A DNA stretch of 64,000 nt, taken from positions 12,639-76,638 of the forward strand of contig CAYGTC010000016.1 in the NCBI GenBank assembly GCA_964352735.1, given 5' to 3'. This document shows, one piece after another, positions 56,179-64,000 of the stretch. The first letter of the stretch is position 1. Each line of letters opens with the position of its first letter. Source of the stretch: NORP309 sp964352735 (GTDB lineage Bacteria; Pseudomonadota; Gammaproteobacteria; Xanthomonadales; Marinicellaceae). Under the pieces are notes generated by a model that worked only from the letters and a program-made list of their open reading frames with translations, had not been told where the DNA came from and did no database searches. The position numbers were made by a program, and so were the translations under genes.

Positions 56179-57798
56179 ATGAAACTGGTTCATTTATTAC
56201 AAGCAGAATCCAAAAAAGCAACACAATTCATCTTGTTTATGATTTTTATTGCTGGTATAACGAATGCTGGACTGGTTGCTATCATCAACATGGGAGCCAG
56301 CTCGGTTTTTGCCGGCAGTGAGGTGACTTGGGAATTTATGTTGTTTTTGGTGACATTGATTTTGTTTATGTATGCAAAAATCATGTCTGAAAAAAAAGGC
56401 AAATCATTGATTGAAAAAGTCATGACCGATATGCGTAAAAGGATTTTTACAAAACTGATGAATGCTCCAGTTGTACAAATGGAGAACATGAGTAAAACAG
56501 AGGTCATCACTAAAACATCGCTTAATATCAGCCAGGTTTTACAATCGTCTGACAGCATTGTTTATGGTTTGCAAGCCATGATCATGATGTTGAGTTGCAC
56601 CATTTATTTGATGTTCATCTCCTTTACATCCTTTGTCATTGTATTTACTGGTGTGGCTTTGATTGCAGTGATTCGACATTTTAACAGCCGTTTAAACAAA
56701 GAAGAAAAATTACAAGTGCAAAATGGTGATGAGCAACAATCGGCCATAGTCAACAGCCTGTTAGAAGCCTTCAAAGAACTCAAAATTAATCAATTAAAAT
56801 CATCTGACTTAAATCAAACTTATATAGATTTGGTCGATAAAATCAGTAAACTAAGCATTCGCAGTTCCAATCAATTCAATAAAATTCGAGTGATGAGTCA
56901 GGGCATGTTCTTTTTGATTTTGGCCATCATTGTATTCATCGTGCCACTTTTCAATGACAGTTATAATGATGAATTAATGGAGATCACAGCCATTGTTTTA
57001 TTCATTGTGGGTTATCTGTCTGGTTTTTTAGAAGTCATTCCTGTCATATATAAAGCCAACTCAGCGCTGGATAGCATACAAATCATCGAAGAAAAGCTGG
57101 ATAAATATGCTGAAACCCACAATGATTGTGATGAAGAAACACTGAAACAATTTAAAGACTTTGACAAAATTGTGCTCAAAGACTTGAGGTTTACCTATGT
57201 GGATGAACTGGACTCTCACCCTTTCTCTATTGGTCCCATCAACTTAACGATCAAAAGAGCTGAAACACTGTTCATTGTTGGTGGTAATGGCAGTGGAAAA
57301 TCGACATTAATCAAACTGTTGACCGGTTTGTATTGCTCCAATGATGGCTCTTTTACCATAGATGATGAGGCCATAAAGCCCGAGAATGTCCAGTGTCTGA
57401 GAGAATTGTATTCTATTATTTTGACAGATTTTCATTTGCTTGATCGTTTCTATGGTTATTCGGATGTTGAAAAATCTACGGTTGACAAGCTCATCAAAAC
57501 CATGCGTCTGGATCATAAGGTGAGTTTTAAAGATGGCAAATATTCTACCTTGAAATTATCCACAGGACAGCGCAAACGTTTGGCATTGATTGCTGCCATT
57601 ATTGAGGACAAAGACATTTACGTTTTTGATGAATGGGCTGCTGATCAGGATCAATATTTCAGGGAATTTTTCTACAAAGAGATCATTCAAGATCTCAAGA
57701 ATAAAGGTAAAACAGTGATTGTCGTAACCCATGATGAACAATACTGGGACTGTTCTGATCGTTTAATCAAACTGGATTACGGACAAATTGTTACGTAA
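56179..57798 (+). CDS. SyrD/PvdE-type ABC exporter
   Basis: The protein is 539 aa, a half-transporter of the cyclic-peptide/siderophore exporter group. Six hydrophobic segments occupy residues 1-300. The nucleotide-binding domain has Walker A GGNGSGKST, signature STGQRKR, Walker B IYVFDEWAADQ and the switch His VVTHDE. The unusual DEWAADQ and short TMD loops are typical of PvdE/SyrD. The gene is 19 bases after the HAD gene and closes the PKS cluster, so it probably exports the polyketide or a phosphorylated precursor to the periplasm; an outer-membrane partner is not encoded here. Confidence 0.82.
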   Translation: MKLVHLLQAESKKATQFILFMIFIAGITNAGLVAIINMGASSVFAGSEVTWEFMLFLVTLILFMYAKIMSEKKGKSLIEKVMTDMRKRIFTKLMNAPVVQMENMSKTEVITKTSLNISQVLQSSDSIVYGLQAMIMMLSCTIYLMFISFTSFVIVFTGVALIAVIRHFNSRLNKEEKLQVQNGDEQQSAIVNSLLEAFKELKINQLKSSDLNQTYIDLVDKISKLSIRSSNQFNKIRVMSQGMFFLILAIIVFIVPLFNDSYNDELMEITAIVLFIVGYLSGFLEVIPVIYKANSALDSIQIIEEKLDKYAETHNDCDEETLKQFKDFDKIVLKDLRFTYVDELDSHPFSIGPINLTIKRAETLFIVGGNGSGKSTLIKLLTGLYCSNDGSFTIDDEAIKPENVQCLRELYSIILTDFHLLDRFYGYSDVEKSTVDKLIKTMRLDHKVSFKDGKYSTLKLSTGQRKRLALIAAIIEDKDIYVFDEWAADQDQYFREFFYKEIIQDLKNKGKTVIVVTHDEQYWDCSDRLIKLDYGQIVT

Positions 57799-57858
57799 CT
57801 CAAATGTTCAGAATGTTTTATTAAATCATTCAAACAGTGGTTTCTTTTAAGAGACAGA

Positions 57859-58023
57859 CTACCTTCTTTGTTTTGGACCAGATGCAAGCACTAAAAAGAC
57901 TCCTATGATCGGTGTTAGGGCTATTGAACCAAAAAAATAGCCCCAAAAACCCATTTTTCTTTTAGAGCCCAACAAACCAATAACTAGGCAAATAACAAGA
58001 TAAATATATAAATGTGGATGCAT
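57859..58023 (-). CDS. Tiny membrane protein, 54 aa
   Basis: A short frame with AGGAG six bases before its ATG. The predicted peptide (MHPHLYIYLVICLVIGLLG...) has two hydrophobic segments (about residues 5-19 and 31-47) separated by a basic turn (SKRK) and ends KQRR. The GSKR and Gly/Phe-rich middle resemble small proteobacterial membrane proteins, but I cannot name it. It lies 11 bases after the type-1 binding-protein gene on the same strand and is probably its last cistron. Confidence 0.6.
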   Translation of the reverse strand: MHPHLYIYLVICLVIGLLGSKRKMGFWGYFFGSIALTPIIGVFLVLASGPKQRR

Positions 58024-58034
58024 GATTTACTCCT

Positions 58035-59324
58035 CTAATGTACTGGTGAGAATTGTTGATTCATCGATTTCTTAATGAATACAGGGTGATTCGATACTTG
58101 GCCTGTTTCATCGAAGTCCAAATCACCAAATAGCCCTTCCCATTGACTTTGGGCCCTCAACGTTGCGCTATTAAATTGTGTGTCGATGATTCTGTTTTTA
58201 TTCCAAATTTGAGCCAATAAATAGATGCTTTCATAAGCTTTTGCAGAAACGTAAGTGGCTTTTTTACCTGTGAAAGTTAAAAAGTCCTGTTTGAAGTTAC
58301 CATCAAAAATAGTCCTTTTTGGTATGGGTGCTTGTTCGTTGTAAACAGAAGCGATATAAACGTCATCTGACCATTTTCCAGCGATATCAAACAACTGTTG
58401 AGTATCGAAATAATTCAGCCCCAACATAGGGGCTTTAACCTCTTGAGATCTGAGTTCTTTAATCAGTAGAGACACATGTGAAATATCTCCAGCAATATAA
58501 ATCGCATCAAAATCGAGTGATTTGTTGGCAATGACAAATTCTTGAAAATCGTTGGTTGTATCATCGTATGAACGAGTGGTCACTTGTAGTGGTGTCACAT
58601 CGTCTTTATCTTGAGTTCTGAAATCATAATCAACCGGTTTAAATGTAGTGATATGCTTGTTTTTGGGTTTGAATATCACGATTTTTTTAAGGTCTCGTTG
58701 TAAGGCAAAATCAATGATGTGTGTGATTTGATTCTGTTGATTAACCATGCTTTGAATACTGGTATTGTTGCCATGGTTGCTAAAGATGGTATCTGTATTC
58801 AGTGGGGCAATGAACATTATGTTGGCTTGATGGTAAGACAATGAGCCTTTAATGGCTTGTTGTGTATCCTTGTGGCCAACAACGGCCATGATGTCGCTGT
58901 CAAAAGCAATACTTGACTGATCGTTTTCTTCAGCATTGATATATGGCTTTAATGTGAGCTTTCGAGCCTTGAGGTCACCCTGTTGATTTTTTACTTCGAC
59001 ACCGCCTTGTTTATTGATTTTATCTACAGCAAGTTGGGCGCCTTGTAAAAAGCCATCATCAGCATTGTCCCAGACCAATGCAATATCAATGGGTTGGCTG
59101 TCATCCAGTGCTCTTGAGTTACGTTTTTCACTGATGCGTTCAAAATCATGAAAAAAATGCCAAAAAACATAAACGCTGAGCAATGAGAAAAAAATGAATA
59201 AAATCAACAATAAACTACAGTCCCGTTGATCCTTCGTCTTCCAACACTGATACATTTTATACAGAAGAAAACCACATGCAAGAGGCAAAAGATAAACAAA
59301 AATGTGTATAAACTTCAGAACCAT
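58035..59324 (-). CDS. Membrane-anchored type-1 periplasmic-binding-fold protein
   Basis: The protein is 429 aa. Two N-terminal membrane segments (about residues 4-24 and 38-60) precede a domain of the branched-chain amino-acid-binding type (Peripla_BP_6-like). Typical blocks are GFLQGAQLAVDKINKQGG, AVVGHKDTQQAIKG, MFIAPLN, and later a beta-alpha ladder DAIYIAGD. Such domains sense or bind small ligands. No ABC transporter for amino acids is encoded nearby, so a sensory or regulatory role is likelier than transport. It follows the SPFH and DUF697-like genes after 47 bases and may be co-transcribed with them. Confidence 0.72.
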   Translation of the reverse strand: MVLKFIHIFVYLLPLACGFLLYKMYQCWKTKDQRDCSLLLILFIFFSLLSVYVFWHFFHDFERISEKRNSRALDDSQPIDIALVWDNADDGFLQGAQLAVDKINKQGGVEVKNQQGDLKARKLTLKPYINAEENDQSSIAFDSDIMAVVGHKDTQQAIKGSLSYHQANIMFIAPLNTDTIFSNHGNNTSIQSMVNQQNQITHIIDFALQRDLKKIVIFKPKNKHITTFKPVDYDFRTQDKDDVTPLQVTTRSYDDTTNDFQEFVIANKSLDFDAIYIAGDISHVSLLIKELRSQEVKAPMLGLNYFDTQQLFDIAGKWSDDVYIASVYNEQAPIPKRTIFDGNFKQDFLTFTGKKATYVSAKAYESIYLLAQIWNKNRIIDTQFNSATLRAQSQWEGLFGDLDFDETGQVSNHPVFIKKSMNQQFSPVH

Positions 59325-59370
59325 GTGTTTGTGCCAGTTATTGCCAAAATCATGTCAGTTGACTTATTGG

Positions 59371-60255
59371 TTAATTGTTATTGCCCAAAATTACAGGAAG
59401 TTCGCTGCCATCGTTACCGATCACAATGACTTTAGTGTTCTCTGATGTGGCAAGTTCTTTGGTGGCTTTGACACCTTCCCATTGTAAAACTTCAGCGTTT
59501 AATGATTCACCAATGGTTGTATTGTATGCAGCATAGCCTTTGGCTTCAACGTGTTTTCTTTCTGCTTCTTGTTGTGCTGCAGAAATACGATAAACATAAG
59601 AATCAGCAATGTGTTTTTGACGAACCTTGTCATCGATAGAATTGGCGACGTGCTCTGGCAATACAACGCTCTTGATGATGACATCATCGACCAAAATGTA
59701 ATTTGAGGTCACTTCCTCAAGTGCATCATTGACCACTTTTGTGATAACATCGTATCGAGTGGTATAGAGCTCTTCAGCACTCAATTTACCGATGGTGGTA
59801 CGCAATACCGAGATCACTTCAGGCACCACAATAATGTCTTTATATTCTGGCCCAACATATTTATGAAGTTTGCCCAATAACAAGTAATCAGGGTGATAGC
59901 GTAATGATACAGTGAGATCAACCGATAAGCCTTCTTTTGTCAGGGCTGCAACTTCTATGCTTTCTTCCTGAATACGAACGTTATAAGTGTACATCTCATC
60001 CCAAGGAAAGATCATTTGCAGTCCTTCGCCATACACTTTTTCGGTGACCGTACCACCAAAAAAACGTTGCCAATGCACTGCTGCTTCACCAGCTTTGACA
60101 TTGATGAAAATATCAGGAATAAAAAAGATAAAAAACAATAAAAATATTAACAAAGAAACGATCAGTTGAGGCCTAAGAAACCTTAAGTGATCGTTTTGTT
60201 TTGAATCCTTTGAATCCGATGGCTGATCGGTCTTAGGTACTTCTTGAGTCATCAA
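59371..60255 (-). CDS. SPFH/band-7 (prohibitin-like) membrane protein
   Basis: The protein is 294 aa. A single membrane anchor (about residues 30-50, LIVSLLIFLLFFIFF) leads into an SPFH domain with VKAGEAAVHWQRFFGG, a characteristic block, and a C-terminal helical stretch rich in Glu, Lys and Ala (residues about 220-255) that should oligomerise. Such proteins form ring-like scaffolds at membranes. Start overlaps the preceding stop by four bases, so it is translationally coupled to the DUF697-like gene upstream. Confidence 0.82.
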   Translation of the reverse strand: MMTQEVPKTDQPSDSKDSKQNDHLRFLRPQLIVSLLIFLLFFIFFIPDIFINVKAGEAAVHWQRFFGGTVTEKVYGEGLQMIFPWDEMYTYNVRIQEESIEVAALTKEGLSVDLTVSLRYHPDYLLLGKLHKYVGPEYKDIIVVPEVISVLRTTIGKLSAEELYTTRYDVITKVVNDALEEVTSNYILVDDVIIKSVVLPEHVANSIDDKVRQKHIADSYVYRISAAQQEAERKHVEAKGYAAYNTTIGESLNAEVLQWEGVKATKELATSENTKVIVIGNDGSELPVILGNNN

Positions 60256-60800
60256 CTTTTAGCAAATGCACCAACTTTATCTTTGCCTTGCTTATATTGT
60301 TCTTTCATATAATTGCTGGCTTTATCGGTATCTAAATTAGAGATACTGCCACCTGTTGAAAAATGCTTATTGAATACACGACCAACAGCATAAGTAGAAG
60401 CGCCTGAAAGAATTGACATACTACTGGCTCCCAGTCCCCATCCAATAACAGGCACAGCCTGAAGAATACTGACCATTGGTAAAGCAGTAAATACAGGTAT
60501 GCTTCCACCAATCAATGCTGAAACGATGTTCTTGGTTTTGTTCTTAGAAAATTCAACGCCATATAAATCTGATAACTTTCTAATCATATTGATTTGTATG
60601 CCTGTTACAGCAACAAGGTCAACGATAGGAATGGGTACAAGTCCAGCGCCCATAGCTGTCATAGAATGTCTTTCTATGATTAGGGCCGCTTCTTTTTTTG
60701 TGACCATGGCTTGTAGTTCTGCGTCAGGGTTTTCTGTTTCTTCAACATTCACGTCCACTTCAACCTCTTCAACTTTTTCTGCTTTCTCACCTTTTTTCAT
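60252..60800 (-). CDS. DUF697-like membrane protein
   Basis: The protein is 182 aa. An acidic N-terminus (about residues 1-30, repeated Glu/Val) precedes a conserved block around GLVPIPIVDLVAVTGIQINMIRKL and two hydrophobic segments, typical of the DUF697 group associated with membrane GTPase-like or scaffold proteins. The C-terminus is Lys- and Gln-rich. It shares a four-base overlap with the SPFH gene, suggesting a joint envelope function. AAAGG precedes the start. Confidence 0.72.
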   Translation of the reverse strand: MKKGEKAEKVEEVEVDVNVEETENPDAELQAMVTKKEAALIIERHSMTAMGAGLVPIPIVDLVAVTGIQINMIRKLSDLYGVEFSKNKTKNIVSALIGGSIPVFTALPMVSILQAVPVIGWGLGASSMSILSGASTYAVGRVFNKHFSTGGSISNLDTDKASNYMKEQYKQGKDKVGAFAKS

Positions 60801-61351
60801 GATTTTACCTTTAACTCGATTCTAGTAGAATAATAATAAAAGAGGCCTTTGCATAACTAAATAGTCATAAAAAAAACAAAGAGAAAAGTCAGATATATGT
60901 CAAGAATTAGAGATGATCATAGCGTGTTATCTCATGCTACTCACCAGTTATTTAACGACAAACTGACAAACTCAATCATTTTTCCTGAGTATCATAGTTA
61001 TGCAAAGGACTCTGATACATTATGGTATCACTAATTTTTGTAAAATTCTAGCTTTTATCATTTATGTTGTAAGGAACAAAGGCACTTTAAGTTATACGAG
61101 GTCTCTTTAATTAAGAAAAGCCCTTTTAAGATGTTTATTGACTTAAAGAGCACACATTTCCATTGTGGTTGTAATAAGTATTGGTTTATTTCAAAACATT
61201 AAAAGCTAAGTGGGGTTTAAATTAGACTGGTTATAAAAATGTCATTTATTTAATGATCGTGAGAGATAAGCCGTAAAAGTAACACTGTGAATTATTGATA
61301 CTTATTCAATAGTTCACTTTCAATACTCTAAAAATAAATGAGGAGTTTACA
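60801..61351. other. Intergenic region with inverted-repeat element
   Basis: This divergent region of 550 bases contains the MITE-like element listed at 60841-61013 and a 45-codon frame at 60897-61034 overlapping it. That frame lacks a good ribosome site and I do not call it a gene. The remainder (61035-61351) is AT-rich without further structure I can identify. Promoters for both flanking genes should lie here; the element sits directly in the DUF697-like promoter zone. Confidence 0.55.
60841..61013. mobile_element. MITE-like element or IS relic with 19-bp terminal inverted repeats
   Basis: AGAGGCCTTTGCATAACTA at 60841-60859 is repeated inverted at 60995-61013 with 18 of 19 positions matching. 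The 135-base interior has no transposase beyond the short frame at 60897. No clear target duplication is visible. The size and paired ends suggest a non-autonomous element, possibly a deletion derivative of an IS with such ends. Confidence 0.55.
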
Positions 61352-62851
61352 ATGCAATTCATAAAAATGCTTATTTTAGCGATCATGACATTACCTTATT
61401 TGGCGATAAGTAAGGATCACATTGAGTATGGATTTGCCCAAGTTGAATCTGAGATCATTCTTCCCTTTAAAGACATTGAAAACCTCATTAATAGCGCAAT
61501 TCCACAAAAATTGGCCGTTATAAAAGAAAACAATCGAACCTGTGTTGAAGCACAATGGTTAAAAACCAAAGTACCCAAGTTCAAAGGGCTCAAGATTTAT
61601 ACAAAAACATTAAAAACTAAAATCTCTCCTGAAATCAAATGCGATGTAGATGGTTGGGTTCATCGCGCTGGTCGTATTAACGTTTCTGCGAACGGTCAAT
61701 CAATTAGGGTTGCTATTCCTATTGATGCAAAAATTTCAGCAAAAGCGTTAGTCAGTGAAACTGCAAAAGCCAGTGCCATTATTTTTGTTGATGTTTCACT
61801 TTCACTGGATGAGAACTGGCAGCCCATCGCTCGGGTTAACCCCAGTTTTATCTGGTCAAAAAAACCAACGTTAAAACTCTTTGGAGTGGTAAAAGTTACA
61901 ATCGCTGGGCATGTTAATCCACAATTACAAAAACAATTAGATAAGCTGGCTCAGGATGTTACTAAAGAATTGAGCAAGTATAATTTTCAAAAAACAGTCT
62001 CAGAATTATGGGAAAAACTGAATAAGCCCTTATTGATCCATAAAAAGCCTTTAACATCACTACATTTTTTACCAACAGAGGTCAGTTATACTGGTTTTAC
62101 GGTGGCTGATAATACTTTAAAGTCGCATATAAAAATTACAGGAAAAACAGCTGCATACATAGGAGTTAACACCCCTGATCATCAAAAAACAGCATTAGTA
62201 AAACTCAAACAACATTCAATCTCCAATGATCAAACTTATATTAAACTCCCTATCACGGTTGGATTTTCGATAATTGAACAGTTGTTTAGCCAGACTTATC
62301 CTGATGGTATACGTTTAACTTCAGAGGATGAGAACAGTGTATTGGAAATTTTTAATCTGAGGGTTAAATCTACAGATGAAGGCAAAATACACTTGATGAC
62401 AAAAAACAGAATTTACAGCAATGACTCATGGTTAAGTTATATTGATGTGTTTAACTGGGGTTCCACACCATTTAATACTCACCTCATAGCAAAACCAGTT
62501 ATTGATCATGAAAATCAGTTGTTAAGGCTGGATGATGTAGAGGTACGATTCGACACCAATAATACTCTGGTTAACAAATTGATAGAATTAAGCTTTGACA
62601 AAAAAACACTCCAATATTTAACCCCTCTTTTACAATATAACCTATCAAACGATTTACAAAAGATGGGCGATAAAATTCACAAAAGCATGAATGCTCAATA
62701 TGGTCCGGTTATGATTTCTGGAGTATTCAATACTCCTCAAATAGAAGGTTTTATTGTTAAAAATACAGGCTTGGTAACACAATGGAGTATCAGTGGTTCT
62801 TCTTCAATAAAACTAAATATTCCATTAACGGAGTTGTATGGCAATGAGTAA
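61352..62851 (+). CDS. Secreted DUF4403-like protein
   Basis: The protein is 499 aa with a signal peptide (MQFIKMLILAIMTLPYLAIS). The chain is beta-rich with the features of the DUF4403 group: an IILPFKDIENLINSAIP start, a VNPSFIW-type central block and a repeated second half (about residues 240-480). The family is predicted to bind lipids or act as an outer-membrane/periplasmic barrel-like protein, but its biochemical role is unknown. GAGGAG-like AGGAG lies about seven bases before the ATG. It overlaps the next gene by 14 bases, indicating co-translation. Confidence 0.72.
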   Translation: MQFIKMLILAIMTLPYLAISKDHIEYGFAQVESEIILPFKDIENLINSAIPQKLAVIKENNRTCVEAQWLKTKVPKFKGLKIYTKTLKTKISPEIKCDVDGWVHRAGRINVSANGQSIRVAIPIDAKISAKALVSETAKASAIIFVDVSLSLDENWQPIARVNPSFIWSKKPTLKLFGVVKVTIAGHVNPQLQKQLDKLAQDVTKELSKYNFQKTVSELWEKLNKPLLIHKKPLTSLHFLPTEVSYTGFTVADNTLKSHIKITGKTAAYIGVNTPDHQKTALVKLKQHSISNDQTYIKLPITVGFSIIEQLFSQTYPDGIRLTSEDENSVLEIFNLRVKSTDEGKIHLMTKNRIYSNDSWLSYIDVFNWGSTPFNTHLIAKPVIDHENQLLRLDDVEVRFDTNNTLVNKLIELSFDKKTLQYLTPLLQYNLSNDLQKMGDKIHKSMNAQYGPVMISGVFNTPQIEGFIVKNTGLVTQWSISGSSSIKLNIPLTELYGNE

Positions 62852-63878
62852 GGGTAAAAAAGATATGGTTATTTACTTATCAAAAATTGAAAACCTCGAA
62901 GCTCAATTGAATCATATGAACACTTTACACACAGAAAAACAGAAGAGTCTCAAGGAACACTTAGAAAAACTTGAATCTGATCAGTCAAAAAAATTAGATG
63001 ATGTTGAGAAAAAAATAAAGGTCAATGAGCCGAAATGGAGTAAGGGTATGCAATTTTTGGCTGGAATTTTTGCTATCCCTGTATTTATCATACTGGGGAC
63101 CTGGTTAGATAAGTTATCTGAAGATCCTTATATCACTAGACTTTTTCATCACTGGATAGGTACGACCACAGCCATAAACAGTGAGTTAGATCATAACTCA
63201 TCTCCTTTGCGTAAATCTATACTTAAACTTGCATCATCAACCACCAGCATCCACCCCAAAGTATATATGGATGCATTTGATTTAGGGGTTGTTAATGATA
63301 ACCAACTCGCCAAATGTATACAAAATTCAAAAGCAACAAAAGAGGAGGGCATTATTGAGCTATCGAAGCTCGAAATTGGTAAAGATGATGATATTGGTAG
63401 CAGTCAAACTTACGAGTCTATTAATAATTGTCAGAGTACGAAGATAGCATCGAAAAACAGTTTGTTCAATATAAAAGATGAGCATGTTGTTGATATTAAA
63501 ATAGGTATTAGTGTAAGAGAATTAATATTTGAAGATAATATCAGTTCAAAACCTTTATATGCCAATATCACACATAGATTTACATCAGAAAAACTATTAC
63601 AAACAGTGAAGTTCAGTATTGGTAATGGAGAATATTTAAAGCTTTCAAGAGAGAAAAATCCATTTAACTATCAATTACCATCCGTTGTTCAATCTAAACC
63701 GAAATTTTTGACCTATTATTTTTTTACGGCTCATAACATTACACTCCCGGCAGCAGAAAACTTCATGAATGTTTTAAATACCCAACTTGAACCTCAATTG
63801 GCTGATAACACCAAAGTATCTTTGCTTATCCAGATCAATCCAACTGGATCAACTCAACGAAAAGAGGACACGATATAA
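62838..63878 (+). CDS. Coiled-coil membrane protein, function unknown
   Basis: The protein is 346 aa. A coiled coil (about residues 10-62, rich in Glu, Lys and Leu) is followed by one membrane helix (about 70-88, MQFLAGIFAIPVFIILGTWL) and a roughly 250-residue, probably periplasmic domain I do not recognise. The gene begins inside the DUF4403-like gene; GGAG lies four bases before ATG 62838 and ten before ATG 62844, so either start is possible. Its stop overlaps the ATG of a 28-codon frame (TAATG). Proteins of this layout often act as envelope tethers or as partners of secreted lipid-binding proteins. Confidence 0.6.
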   Translation: MAMSKGKKDMVIYLSKIENLEAQLNHMNTLHTEKQKSLKEHLEKLESDQSKKLDDVEKKIKVNEPKWSKGMQFLAGIFAIPVFIILGTWLDKLSEDPYITRLFHHWIGTTTAINSELDHNSSPLRKSILKLASSTTSIHPKVYMDAFDLGVVNDNQLAKCIQNSKATKEEGIIELSKLEIGKDDDIGSSQTYESINNCQSTKIASKNSLFNIKDEHVVDIKIGISVRELIFEDNISSKPLYANITHRFTSEKLLQTVKFSIGNGEYLKLSREKNPFNYQLPSVVQSKPKFLTYYFFTAHNITLPAAENFMNVLNTQLEPQLADNTKVSLLIQINPTGSTQRKEDTI

Positions 63879-63964
63879 TGAAAGCAGAAACATTGGCTAA
63901 GATATGGACGACAATAGCAACAACAGCTTGTTATTTGAATATTAACTTTCATGGCTATGCATGA
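63878..63964 (+). CDS. Possible 28-aa coupled peptide
   Basis: A frame of 28 codons starts at TAATG on the preceding stop and ends at ATGA on the next start, so it is tightly coupled on both sides. The peptide (MKAETLAKIWTTIATTACYL...) has no known match. Such double overlap may be translational relay or chance. Confidence 0.3.
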   Translation: MKAETLAKIWTTIATTACYLNINFHGYA

Positions 63965-64000
63965 AACTCCTGTTTCATATTGTTTTTGCTGTTTTTATTC
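63961..64000 (+). CDS. Start of an exported protein (partial)
   Basis: Only 13 codons are visible. They read MKLLFHIVFAVFI, which looks like the beginning of a signal peptide. The ATG overlaps the preceding stop (ATGA). The rest of the gene lies beyond the window. Confidence 0.45.
   Translation, partial: MKLLFHIVFAVFI

Larger units (their letters stand above)
20290..57798 (+). other. Trans-AT PKS cluster for a predicted glutarimide-butenolide polyketide
   Basis: Seven genes on one strand with small gaps or overlaps: AT-AT-ER, ACP, amidotransferase, PKS1, PKS2, HAD phosphatase and ABC exporter. None of the eight KS modules carries an AT domain, and loading is supplied in trans. Known glutarimide pathways use an asparagine-synthase-like amidotransferase with a discrete ACP (malonamyl starter) and a KS-DH-KR-ACP/KS-B-ACP pair to build the ring; all are here in that order. 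The AfsA-like end is the release system reported for gladiostatin/gladiofungin. The product structure is inference. No phosphopantetheinyl transferase, HMG-synthase cassette or regulator is present in the window. Confidence 0.8.

Noticed and set aside
60897..61034. 45-codon frame across the MITE-like element
   Set aside because: It spans the right-hand inverted repeat and has no good ribosome site; at most a transposase relic.

Overview
This window is low-GC DNA from a Gram-negative bacterium. It carries an outer-membrane-targeting style peptide cluster, MacB-type tripartite export genes, lipoprotein signals and LasA-like peptidase architecture. Two secreted proteins end in an I-F-x-x-G-F-[DE] tail, which I associate with marine gammaproteobacteria such as Marinicella. 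That taxonomic guess is inference and only moderately supported.

Layout. 1-7.9 kb is ordinary or accessory sequence: the 3' end of an M16 peptidase, an ATP-grasp ligase, a secreted leucine-rich-repeat protein, an M23/LasA-type peptidase, an odd class-II tRNA-like gene, two zinc-ribbon proteins and a small membrane protein. 8.0-16.5 kb is a compact RiPP operon: radical SAM/SPASM maturase, 67-aa precursor, double-FtsX permease, HlyD-like adaptor, ABC ATPase, cupin-like protein and a second ABC exporter. The precursor ends in a ten-residue stretch that aligns without gaps to the dynobactin A core and shares its Trp1, Asn4, Ser7, Tyr8 and Phe10. Exporter composition matches the darobactin operon. 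I read it as a new BamA-inhibitor-like peptide system. 16.6-19.7 kb holds a HEAT-repeat protein, a lipoprotein, an EEP-family hydrolase and a small secreted protein.

20.3-57.8 kb is a trans-AT polyketide synthase cluster on the + strand: AT-AT-ER protein, discrete ACP, asparagine-synthase-like amidotransferase, two giant PKS proteins (3200 and 6646 aa), a HAD phosphatase and a SyrD/PvdE-type exporter. The amidotransferase and ACP are followed by KS-DH-KR-ACP and then KS-B-ACP. This is the arrangement known from glutarimide polyketides. The last module ends in tandem ACPs and a C-terminal AfsA-type (A-factor synthase) hotdog region, as described for butenolide-forming release in gladiostatin/gladiofungin. 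The predicted product is therefore a glutarimide-butenolide polyketide. The modules are: 1 KS-DH-KR-ACP; 2 KS-B-ACP; 3 KS // KR-ACP (split between the two proteins); 4 KS-(degenerate carrier insert)-ACP; 5 KS-DH-KR-cMT-ACP; 6 KS-ACP; 7 KS-KR-ACP-DH; 8 KS-ACP-ACP-AfsA.

57.8-64 kb returns to cellular genes: a tiny membrane protein, a type-1 periplasmic-binding-fold protein, an SPFH/band-7 protein overlapping a DUF697-like protein, a short inverted-repeat element resembling a MITE, a DUF4403-like secreted protein, a coiled-coil membrane protein and the start of a further exported protein. No CRISPR array, rRNA, intact insertion sequence or replication origin was seen.
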